Origin: Phycisphaerae bacterium
Lineage (GTDB): Bacteria > Planctomycetota > Phycisphaerae > UBA1845 > PWPN01
Length of the DNA stretch: 64,000 nt
NCBI GenBank assembly: GCA_012729395.1
Contig: JAAYDF010000037.1
Coordinates: forward strand, 1 to 64,000
Reading direction: 5' to 3'
Positions 19,273 to 27,853 of this stretch are shown one piece after another (position 1 is the stretch's first letter; every line of letters starts with the position of its first letter). The notes under the pieces are model-generated. The model was not told the DNA's origin and did no database searches. It saw only the letters and a program-made list of their open reading frames with translations. Made by a program: the position numbers and the translations under genes.

Positions 19273-20889
19273 ATGAACAGGATCGCGTCGCGGCGGTGGT
19301 GGCTGCTCTGGAGTCTTGGTTTAACTGTCGCGGCCGGTTGTACACTGCCGCACATCGGCGTCCCGACTCGGACGCCGGCCCCCGTGACCTCGGGGCTGAT
19401 CGCTCGCGGGACACCGCACGTTACCCCGTTCTTCCATCAGGATAGCGGGCAGCCCGGTCCGACGGTGCTGATCATCGGGGGCATACACGGCAACGAGCCA
19501 GCCGGCGCCGAAGCCGCGGGCCAGATCCGCTACTGGCGGATTACCCGAGGCAAGCTGGTCGTCGTGCCGCGAGCGAATCCTCCCGCACTGGCCGCCAACA
19601 CGCGCGGTATTCCCGGCAAGCCGACAGCGGTGGCCAATCTCAACCGCAACTTCCCCCGCATGGATCACCCCGACGACGCGCCGCGAGGCCCCATCGCCGA
19701 GGCCCTCTGGGAGTTCGTATGCGACCTGCGGCCCGATTGGGTTCTCGACCTGCACGAAGGCTATGACTTCCACACCGCCAGCAAGTCCAGCGTCGGCTCC
19801 AGCATCATTCACTTCGACGACGAGGAGACCAATCGCTACGTCGAGCGGATGCTTGAGGCGGTGAATGCCGAGGTTACCGAGCCGGAGAAAAGACTCGCCA
19901 GCGTTCCCCGCGGTCCGGTGAACGGTGGTCTGGTGCGGGCGGCGATCACCCATCTCCAGGCCCGCGGCATGATCATCGAGACGACCTGGAAGGAGCAGCC
20001 ATTGTCGCTGCGTACCCGCCAACATCGCCTGATGGTTCATCGCATTCTGGCCGACTTGGACATGATCACTCACGGTCCGGAGGTGCGTCCGCCGGTGTTC
20101 GTCAGTCATGGTTCGGCTCCGCCCGCCGACGGCCGTCTGCACGTTGCCCTGTATGACGGGCCGGGCACCAGTGGCGAGGGAGTGCCCAACATCAGCGCTA
20201 TCATCCGCGGCATGCCCGAGGCGACAGTGACCCTGGTGGGGCCGGCGGATCTTCGCGATCGGCCGCTTGCCGCGTTCAGCGCGGTCGTGTTTCCGGGTGG
20301 CAGTGCCAGGGCCCAGGGGCAAGCCATCGGCGAGGAGGCGCGCGAGCACATCCGCGAGTTCGTCCGCGGTGGTGGTGGGTACGTCGGCATCTGCGCGGGC
20401 GCCTACCTGGGCACCTGTCGAGTGGAGCATTACCTGAGCATGGTTCGTGCGTATCACTACAGCCCTTGGCAGCGTGGGCGACAGCGCGTGGATATCGAGT
20501 TGACCGAATACGGTCGCGACGTGCTGGGTCTGGCGGATCGGCCTGGCCCGTTCGATGTGCGTTATGCCAACGGCCCGCTTTTCTTCCATGAAGACGGTTT
20601 GGTGCCGGACCTGGATCTGCCGCCGTTCGAGGTAATCGCCCATTTCCGCAGCCCCGCCAGGTACAAGGGGCAAGTTCAGGAGATGATGGTGGATACGCCT
20701 GCCATCGTCTCCGCGGCGTTTGGCGGCGGGCGGTGTATCCTGATCAGTCCGCACCCTGAATCCGACGACCATCTGTGGTGGTTGGTGGAGCAGTCGTTGC
20801 GTTGGGTTGCCCACCGGGAGTCATCGCCGGCTCGCCAGCGCGTCGTCCTGGCTCCCCGACAGGCCGACCTCGCGGCAACGGCTCACTGA
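19273..20889 (+). CDS. lipoprotein: M14-type (succinylglutamate desuccinylase/aspartoacylase-like) N-domain fused to BPL_N/glutamine-amidotransferase-like C-domain
   Basis: TVLIIGGIHGNEPAGAEA, NLNRNFP, DWVLDLHEGYDFH; then VVFPGGSARAQG and GGGYVGICAGAYLG; lipobox LTVAAGC. Confidence 0.7.
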   Translation: MNRIASRRWWLLWSLGLTVAAGCTLPHIGVPTRTPAPVTSGLIARGTPHVTPFFHQDSGQPGPTVLIIGGIHGNEPAGAEAAGQIRYWRITRGKLVVVPRANPPALAANTRGIPGKPTAVANLNRNFPRMDHPDDAPRGPIAEALWEFVCDLRPDWVLDLHEGYDFHTASKSSVGSSIIHFDDEETNRYVERMLEAVNAEVTEPEKRLASVPRGPVNGGLVRAAITHLQARGMIIETTWKEQPLSLRTRQHRLMVHRILADLDMITHGPEVRPPVFVSHGSAPPADGRLHVALYDGPGTSGEGVPNISAIIRGMPEATVTLVGPADLRDRPLAAFSAVVFPGGSARAQGQAIGEEAREHIREFVRGGGGYVGICAGAYLGTCRVEHYLSMVRAYHYSPWQRGRQRVDIELTEYGRDVLGLADRPGPFDVRYANGPLFFHEDGLVPDLDLPPFEVIAHFRSPARYKGQVQEMMVDTPAIVSAAFGGGRCILISPHPESDDHLWWLVEQSLRWVAHRESSPARQRVVLAPRQADLAATAH

Positions 20890-21034
20890 GCGAACCGCTG
20901 TCCGACAGCAAGCCTCCATGCGTAGGGATGCGTCCCCGATTCGCGCCGTCCTGATCGAGCTGTTTGCCATGGTTGAGCGGTTGTGCTGCAAGCACGGGCA
21001 AGCCCGATAAATCGCGTCCCTGCACACGGGTTGT

Positions 21035-21056
21035 AGGGGCTTTGCCCCTTTCTGTT
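21035..21056 (+). terminator. possible weak intrinsic terminator
   Basis: AGGGGC-TTT-GCCCCT followed by TTCTGTT downstream of 20889. Confidence 0.3.
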
Positions 21057-21196
21057 GCGCTTCGCGTCGAACTCGGCCGCATTGGGTTCGATAACTCCGG
21101 TCGCCCCCCGGTTTGTCCGATATCCCAAGAAGCACCCCTGTGCCCGTCGAAGGGGATGGGCCGGTAGCGTGGCAGTGGCTTGCGGGGCGGTTCCTC

Positions 21197-24100
21197 ATGT
21201 ATGCTGAGTTCTTTGGGTTAGAGCGTTCGCCGTTTGCCAACACGGCGGATCCCGCCTTCTTCTTCCGCACGGCCGAGCACGAAGAGGCCCTCGCCTCGCT
21301 GGTTTATGGGGTGACGCAGCGGCGAGGCCTGACGGTGATTACCGGCCCACCGGGCTGTGGCAAGACGCTGTTGGCCCATTCGCTGATGCGGACACTCGAT
21401 GGCCAAGCCCAGAGCGCACTGGTGTTGCACGCGCCGGAGAACGGTCACGATCTGGTGGCCACGCTGTGCCGCGAGTTCGACGTTCGACATCGGGCCGCTC
21501 AGACGACCGGCGAACTGGTCGAACGGCTTCATAGCCATTTGTGCGAACGGTTCTGCGAGGGCAAGACGGCCGTCGCCATCCTCGACGAGGCCCAGAACCT
21601 CAGTCTCGACACGCTCGAACACCTGCGCATGCTGGGCAACCTGGAACGCGAGAACGCCAAGCTGTTGCAGATCGTACTGCTCGGGCAGCCGGAGCTGATC
21701 GGCGTACTTCGCCTGCCGCAGATGCGGCAACTCTGCCAGCGGGTTTTTTGTGCCTGCCAGTTGCGTGCACTGGATCGTGACCAGACACGCAGCTACGTGC
21801 GTCATCGGCTGACCATCGCGGGGGCGAGTGAACGGGAGCTGTTCACCGACGAGGCCATCGACCTGCTTCACGATCGGTCGGGCGGCCTGCCGCGCATGAT
21901 TAACCAGATCGCGGATAGCGCCCTCTTGCTTGCCTATGGAGCCAACCGCCCGGTAGTCGATCGGGATACGGTTAGCAACGCGCTCAAGGAGATGATCGCA
22001 CTGTACGGGGAAGGTACTTCCTCGGAGTCGGGGAATGATCTGCCCGACGGTCATACCGCGCTCGTGACCGACAGGAGCGAGGGTCAGGCGACACGACAAG
22101 GTGTCCCGGTTCGATCCACAGACGAGCCAACGTCCACAGTCTCGCAAGGATTGGATGAGCGGGTACGCCAAGGGGCGGAAGTGGCCGGCCGCCTTGGCGA
22201 GGTCAGTCGGCTTGCCCGCGAGCAGTCCGCGGACCTGATCGCCTTAGTCGAACGAGCGCAGAGCACAGTGGCGACGTTGCATGGTTCGGGGGATGCCCTG
22301 GCGACCGCTCGGGCGGAAGCTGTCGCCAAGGCGACCAAGCTCGCCCGGCTTGTTCGGCGGGCAAACCGAGTGGCCAGGGGCCTGGACGCCGGCCAAGTCA
22401 GTGCCCAGGAACAGGGCGACCGGCTGGCGGAGCTTCATGCCGAGGCGCAGCGATCCGCCGACATTCTGGCGACGGAGCTGCCGGAGGCCGTTCAGACGCT
22501 GGATGGCCGCGTCAAGGAAGCTCACGAGTTGCTCGACGAGGTGCTGCGTGCCCTGGCCGACCTGACCGTCGCCACCGAGCGAACACAGTCTATCCAGGAA
22601 CGAGCGCAGAGCGCGATCGATCAGGCGGAGGGGGTGCATACCGCTCTCGACCGGAGCTGCACGGCGGCAAACCAGCAGCGTCGCCGCATGGTTGATCTGC
22701 TGCATTTCTCGAAGAACTCGACTGAGCGTTTGGAGCAGGTGACCGGCAAGGCGGAGAAGACCGTCGATCAACTGCGGTTCGCGGACGGCGAGGTGAAGGC
22801 TGCCACCCGGGCCTGCGTCGAAGCGACCGGGTCCCTCGACGAGCGTCTGGCGAACATCCGCGAAGAGACTGCCGATTTGCAGATCTCCGCCGAGGCGGCT
22901 CGTGGCGTGCGAGAAGCTTTGGCATGTGACATCCGCGCCTTGGAAGCTCAACTGGCGGTCTCGCGTGAGGAACGATCCGCCGCACAGGCGGCAGCGATCG
23001 AGATGCGTGAGGAGTTGGCTCGGTTGGCCGACGAGATTGGCGGGCGAATGCGGACGGCGGAGGATCTGCTCGGCCAATCCCGCGCCCAGACCGAGCGCCT
23101 GCACGAGCAGTTTCGCGATGCCGTCGCGGCCGCCAGTCGTCTGACGCAGGTTCACGAACAGGCCGTCGTCCAGGCAGAACGCCTCAGCGAGGAGACCAGC
23201 CGGGCATCGGCCGTTCACCAGCAACTCGCGGCCGGGGCGTGCGACGCCAGAGAGATCTGCGAGGAGTTAACGGATACCGTCGCCTCCTCGCGAGGCCAGA
23301 CCGATGCCATCCTGCGTTTGACCGAGCGCCTCGATGACCTGCTTCCGGCCGTCCGCCGCCACATGGCCGAGGCTGAGTCGGCCGCGACCCGACTCGGGCA
23401 ACTCCGCGTGGAACTCACCAGCGAGGTCTTGCCGACGGCCCATCGCGAACTCACGGAGCGGCAAGCGCAGGCCCACGCCGTGCTCCAAGCGGTTGCCGAG
23501 CAGTCGGAGCTTCTGGAACGGGCGATCGAGTCGGCCCGGTCGGCGTGCACCGAAACCGCCCGCAACGGCGAGGATCTTCGCGGCCTCAATCAGAGCGTCC
23601 TCGATTCGCTGGCCAGTCTTCAAAACCTGGCCGACACCGCGGCCCGGCGGGTCGACGAGAAAGTGTCCTTGCTGGACGATCGGCTCGAGCAGGTCGGCCA
23701 GGAATCCGCGACGCTGATGACCCGGTTTGAGGATTCGCGGTCGGCGGCTGGCGAACTCGCCTGTGACGTCGATCGGCAACTCGCCCGGCTTCGCGAACAG
23801 GTCGCGACATCGCAGTGCGTGATCGGCGAACTGGATGGCCTGCGAACCCAACTGGTCGAGCTGACGGGACCGCAGGCGGCGGAACTGATCGACAGCCACA
23901 GGGCGACGCTGGACGGTTCGCTGGCCGCCGCGGGGCAGTCGGCTAACCAACTCGATCAAGCCACCGCACAAGCCCAGGTGCTGGCGGGGCGGATTACCGA
24001 GGTGCTCGAACAGGTCCGCCAGGCAGGGGAATCGCTGTCCGCGTCGCGGACGGCGGCGGAGAAGCTCGCCACCCAGTGCGGCGAACGGCAGGATGCTTTG

Positions 24101-24562
24101 GGCGCGAGGCTCGATCAAGCCGCCCAGCACTCGGAGAACCTGGAAGGCCTGGTGAAGCGGGCGGAAGGCGTGCTGGCGGCCCTTGCCCAGCAGGCCCAGC
24201 AAACAGCGGAAGCTCGCGAAGATCTGGATTGCGTGGCCCGCCGGCTGGCTCGTGAGCGAGCCCTCGCGGCTGTGTGTATGCACCGCTTGGTGAGCATGCG
24301 ATCGGAGGTCGAGCACAACGCGGATGGAGTCTCCTCCGTGTGTGGGGCCTCGGACCGAGATGCGATAGTGAGCCCGTCGTCAGGCTCCGGTACCCGCGGT
24401 GCGAAACCGGCCATCGCTGTCGCCGGTGGTTACGTCGACGCCATCGACGAGATTTGCCGCCTCCTCAAAACCCCCTTGGCCGGATCTCACCCTTCCTCTC
24501 GCAGAGACCGTGCTTGTGCACGCGCGTCAACTGCTGGTGAGACCTCAGGCGAGATCGACTGA
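21197..24562 (+). CDS. ExeA-like AAA ATPase fused to very long coiled-coil C-terminal region
   Basis: MYAEFFGLERSPFANTADPAFFF..., VITGPPGCGKTLLAHSL (Walker A), VAILDEAQNLS (Walker B); residues ~300-1100 are Ala/Glu/Arg/Gln-rich helix. Confidence 0.8.
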   Translation: MYAEFFGLERSPFANTADPAFFFRTAEHEEALASLVYGVTQRRGLTVITGPPGCGKTLLAHSLMRTLDGQAQSALVLHAPENGHDLVATLCREFDVRHRAAQTTGELVERLHSHLCERFCEGKTAVAILDEAQNLSLDTLEHLRMLGNLERENAKLLQIVLLGQPELIGVLRLPQMRQLCQRVFCACQLRALDRDQTRSYVRHRLTIAGASERELFTDEAIDLLHDRSGGLPRMINQIADSALLLAYGANRPVVDRDTVSNALKEMIALYGEGTSSESGNDLPDGHTALVTDRSEGQATRQGVPVRSTDEPTSTVSQGLDERVRQGAEVAGRLGEVSRLAREQSADLIALVERAQSTVATLHGSGDALATARAEAVAKATKLARLVRRANRVARGLDAGQVSAQEQGDRLAELHAEAQRSADILATELPEAVQTLDGRVKEAHELLDEVLRALADLTVATERTQSIQERAQSAIDQAEGVHTALDRSCTAANQQRRRMVDLLHFSKNSTERLEQVTGKAEKTVDQLRFADGEVKAATRACVEATGSLDERLANIREETADLQISAEAARGVREALACDIRALEAQLAVSREERSAAQAAAIEMREELARLADEIGGRMRTAEDLLGQSRAQTERLHEQFRDAVAAASRLTQVHEQAVVQAERLSEETSRASAVHQQLAAGACDAREICEELTDTVASSRGQTDAILRLTERLDDLLPAVRRHMAEAESAATRLGQLRVELTSEVLPTAHRELTERQAQAHAVLQAVAEQSELLERAIESARSACTETARNGEDLRGLNQSVLDSLASLQNLADTAARRVDEKVSLLDDRLEQVGQESATLMTRFEDSRSAAGELACDVDRQLARLREQVATSQCVIGELDGLRTQLVELTGPQAAELIDSHRATLDGSLAAAGQSANQLDQATAQAQVLAGRITEVLEQVRQAGESLSASRTAAEKLATQCGERQDALGARLDQAAQHSENLEGLVKRAEGVLAALAQQAQQTAEAREDLDCVARRLARERALAAVCMHRLVSMRSEVEHNADGVSSVCGASDRDAIVSPSSGSGTRGAKPAIAVAGGYVDAIDEICRLLKTPLAGSHPSSRRDRACARASTAGETSGEID

Positions 24563-25197
24563 TGCGTCCTTTCACGGTGTTTCTGGCGATGGTGATGACG
24601 GTGGCCGTTGTCGGCTACCTGCTTGTGTCGCCGGTCTACCTGGGCGACCTTCGTTGGCTGATCGTTGCCCTGCCGATTTCGTTGGTCATTCTGCGCGAGA
24701 TTTACGAGCATGTGCCCGGCATGGCGTCCCCGGCTCGCCGCGGGCATCGTGGCCGACTGGTGATCGAGCCGCTGGAGGGCGACGCCTTGGCGGATTGCGA
24801 GGAGGAGCCGGACGCATGGACCATCGACGGGCTCTGGACGGGCACCGTCCGTGTTTGGCCGGCTTTGCCCACCGACGCCCTCGTTGTGCTGCCCCTGTCG
24901 CTGTGGATCGATCAGCAAGGCCGGACCGTTGAAATCCTCCGTGCCGAGTCCTCCGAGAAAGGACCGCATGTGACTGACGTCGCGGTCGTCGAGTATGACC
25001 AGTCGCGGGGATATGTCGATCTTTCACTCACGCTCGAAATCGACCAGCAATGGCAAACCCTCGATGCCCGTCTCGTACTCCATTCCGCTCGGATGGAACC
25101 CGAGGACGAGCCCGCTCGGGTGACGGTAGAACTGCGGCGAGCGGTCCTTCGACTGGAGCCCTTCACGCCCGCAATGCCGCTTGCCGCGACCGCGTGA
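24562..25197 (+). CDS. hypothetical membrane protein, translationally coupled to the ExeA-like gene
   Basis: TGATG stop/start overlap at 24560-24564; hydrophobic N-terminus FLAMVMTVAVVGYLLV. Confidence 0.6.
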   Translation: MRPFTVFLAMVMTVAVVGYLLVSPVYLGDLRWLIVALPISLVILREIYEHVPGMASPARRGHRGRLVIEPLEGDALADCEEEPDAWTIDGLWTGTVRVWPALPTDALVVLPLSLWIDQQGRTVEILRAESSEKGPHVTDVAVVEYDQSRGYVDLSLTLEIDQQWQTLDARLVLHSARMEPEDEPARVTVELRRAVLRLEPFTPAMPLAATA

Positions 25198-25945
25198 CGC
25201 CTTCGGGCGACGATGGCTGGGGTATCAACCGACGGATCTCCTCGGGAATGTCGCCTCCGCACTCGGGGCACCGGCCGGAGGTGTTGCCCGTCAGGTCGTA
25301 GCCACACGTCGGACAGATGTGTACGGATGGCAGAAATGGCCGACAATGAGCGTGTTTGCCGCAGATCACCCTGGTGCCGGCCCACTTGTCGCCCCGGCGG
25401 GGTTGGCCGTGCCATACCTCATCGGCGATCACGATCACAGCGAAGGGCACGAGCAGACAGAGGTTTCGTTTGAACGACTGCCAGAAGCCGGTCGGGTGCC
25501 ATGACTCGATCGTCACCACGCGCAACCCGAACAGCCACTTGCCGGGTGAATGACCCGCGAAGCCATCCCTCCAAAGCAGCAGGATCCACGGCGCCATACT
25601 TGTCGCTGCTCTTCCCCAAACGCCCAAGCCCGATCCCCCGAGTCTGGCAATGAGAGGTTCAACGATTGCCGAGACCAGGAACACCGCAAGCAATAAATCC
25701 AGGGCAAATGCCATCAACCGTCGGATCAGGAACCGGTGTTCACAAGGCCGACAGATGCGAACGCCGTAAAGAAAGGCCCGTTCTCGCAGGTTGATCCCAC
25801 TGCCGCATATCGGGCAGCCCAGGACGCGGGCCGGCTCATCAACGCCAACGGCTGGATGGGGTGTTGTGGCGTTCACAGAATCGCGTCTCCGGACCTGCGG
25901 GCCGGTACTGAAAGGACACCAGACGCCCTGCTCGGTAGACTCCAT
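25163..25945 (-). CDS. RDD-family membrane protein with zinc-ribbon motifs at both ends
   Basis: CPICGSG...CRPC; RRLMAFALDLLLAVFLV; GHSPGKWLFGLRVV; CPTCGYDLTGNTSGRCPECGGDIPEE. Confidence 0.75.
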   Translation of the reverse strand: MESTEQGVWCPFSTGPQVRRRDSVNATTPHPAVGVDEPARVLGCPICGSGINLRERAFLYGVRICRPCEHRFLIRRLMAFALDLLLAVFLVSAIVEPLIARLGGSGLGVWGRAATSMAPWILLLWRDGFAGHSPGKWLFGLRVVTIESWHPTGFWQSFKRNLCLLVPFAVIVIADEVWHGQPRRGDKWAGTRVICGKHAHCRPFLPSVHICPTCGYDLTGNTSGRCPECGGDIPEEIRRLIPQPSSPEGVTRSRQAALRA

Positions 25946-26042
25946 AATGGTAGCAGGTACCTAAAACATGGGCAAGTCGCCGGATTTCCAGTCTCTGTGC
26001 CGCAGGTTCGTGGCAGAATCAGCGTGGCCCCGATCTCCTGAG

Positions 26043-26114
26043 GACCAAGTCAACTTGTTGATGGCGGACCGAGTTGGACTGTTGATGGCGGACCGAGTCA
26101 ACTTGTTGATGGAA
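26043..26114 (+). repeat. 24-nt tandem repeat x3
   Basis: GACCAAGTCAACTTGTTGATGGCG / GACCGAGTTGGACTGTTGATGGCG / GACCGAGTCAACTTGTTGATGGAA. Confidence 0.85.
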
Positions 26115-26182
26115 GACCGACAGGCGGGTTCTCCGTTTGTCCGCGTTGCGTTTCGTGGCGTGTGGCCCTACATTGCCCGGCC

Positions 26183-26968
26183 ATGAGCTGGATCATTCCG
26201 CAGGATTTCACCGGGCAGCCGGGGCTCTATCTGCTGATCGTCCTGGCGGCCTTGGTTGTGACCGGGGTCTCCAAGGGCGGGTTCGGCGGGGTGGGGTCGC
26301 TGGCGGTGCCGTTGTTGTTGCTGGTCATGGGGCCGGAGAGAGCCCTGGGCATGTGGTTGCCGTTGATGATCTGGCTCGACGTGCTGACCATCCGCTCCTA
26401 TCCGCGAGAGTGGCAATTGCGGCCGATTCTGCTGATGGCCCCGTGGATGCTCGCGGGTATCGTGGTCGGCTGGTACCTGCTGGGCAGGCTGGATGCCCGG
26501 GTGCTCAAGTTGTTCGTCGGTGGCCTGTCCGTCGTGTTCGTGGCCCTCGAGTGGGCCCGAGGCCTGATCGCCCGCCGCCGGCAGGCACAGACGTGGCGCC
26601 CCGGTTGGTGGACCGCATCGCCCTTCGGCTTGGCGGCCGGGGTCAGCACCATGGTGGCCCACGCGGCCGGGCCGGTGACTTCTATATACTTTCTGCTCCA
26701 GCGAATGGATCCACGCAGCTTCGTGGGCACCGCCGCGCGATTCTACTTCCTGTTCAACTCGGTCAAGGTGCCGTTCCTGGTGCAACGTGGGTTCATTAAC
26801 GGCGAGTCGCTGACCCTGAGCTTGTGGCTGGTGCCGTTGGCGCCGCTGACCATTTGGATCGGGTCGGTGATGAATCAGCGGATGTCCCCGGCAGTCTTCA
26901 CGCGGGTGATCCACGTGCTGTTGGTCGTGACCGGCATCTACCTGATCGCGACCAACTGGAGCGGCTGA
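26183..26968 (+). CDS. TauE/SafE-family sulfite exporter-like permease
   Basis: VTGVSKGGFGGVGSLAVPLLLLVMGPERALGMWLPLMIWLDV; multi-TM. Confidence 0.85.
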   Translation: MSWIIPQDFTGQPGLYLLIVLAALVVTGVSKGGFGGVGSLAVPLLLLVMGPERALGMWLPLMIWLDVLTIRSYPREWQLRPILLMAPWMLAGIVVGWYLLGRLDARVLKLFVGGLSVVFVALEWARGLIARRRQAQTWRPGWWTASPFGLAAGVSTMVAHAAGPVTSIYFLLQRMDPRSFVGTAARFYFLFNSVKVPFLVQRGFINGESLTLSLWLVPLAPLTIWIGSVMNQRMSPAVFTRVIHVLLVVTGIYLIATNWSG

Positions 26969-26998
26969 GGGGCAGACCAAGTCCCGGAGGGCTCGGCA

Positions 26999-27730
26999 AT
27001 GAAGGGATGGTTTGTCACGGGTACGGATACCGGCGTCGGCAAAACGGTCATTGCCGGTGCGTTGGCCCTGCTGCTACGGCAAGCGGGTCAGCGAGCGGGG
27101 GTGTTTAAGCCGGTTGCGACCGGCTGCCGACGAGATGTACGCCTTGGGTTGGTCAGTGAGGATACCGAGTTCCTCGCCCACTGTGCCGAGTCGGCCGAAA
27201 CTCTGGCGACGATCACCCCAGTGCGATACTCAGGTGACTTGGCCCCCATGGTCGCGGCGGAACAGACGAAGCATCCGATCGACTGGTCGGCGATCGACGA
27301 GAGCTGGCGGCGGATCGGGCAGTCGGCCGACTGGGTGGTGGTCGAGGGTGCGGGGGGGCTGCTGGTGCCGGTGGATGCGCAACACAATATGGCCGACCTG
27401 GCGGTGCGGTTGGGGTTGCCGTTGATCGTCGTGGCCCGGCCGGGTTTGGGGACGATCAACCACACACTGCTGACGCTCGAAGCCGCGCGGCATCGCGGGC
27501 TGACCGTCGCGGCGGTGGTGATCAACCGCTACCGGCCCGGGTCGGCCACGCTGGCCGAGGAGACCAATCCCGAAGTCATCGCCCGCCTGGCCAAGATCCC
27601 CATCCCGCTGATCGTGCCGTTCGATCCCGGCACCGATCCTCGACAGGGCGCCGTGGGCGAAAACGTGCTCCAGCCGTTACGTTCATTCGTTCGCCGGGCG
27701 CTGGACGATGCCGGGCAAGAGCCGCGATAA
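26999..27730 (+). CDS. bioD: dethiobiotin synthetase
   Basis: MKGWFVTGTDTGVGKTVIAGAL, GVFKPVATGC, VVVEGAGGLLVPV. Confidence 0.92.
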   Translation: MKGWFVTGTDTGVGKTVIAGALALLLRQAGQRAGVFKPVATGCRRDVRLGLVSEDTEFLAHCAESAETLATITPVRYSGDLAPMVAAEQTKHPIDWSAIDESWRRIGQSADWVVVEGAGGLLVPVDAQHNMADLAVRLGLPLIVVARPGLGTINHTLLTLEAARHRGLTVAAVVINRYRPGSATLAEETNPEVIARLAKIPIPLIVPFDPGTDPRQGAVGENVLQPLRSFVRRALDDAGQEPR

Positions 27731-27853
27731 CGGAATGCCCATCCATGGTAGCGGCCGGCGAGCGAAGGCCATATCGCCACCCAACGGCCGCCAGGGCCGC
27801 CGCCCGCGACAAGCGATGCTGCCGACAAATGTGCGAAAAATCCCTTCGCCTCG

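Noticed and set aside
19321-20814. 497-aa minus-strand ORF
   Set aside because: Fully antisense to the M14/GATase-like fusion gene, which has clear motifs.
26999-27730. Biotin biosynthesis operon
   Set aside because: Only bioD is recognisable; neighbours (TauE-like, aldo/keto reductase) are not bio genes.
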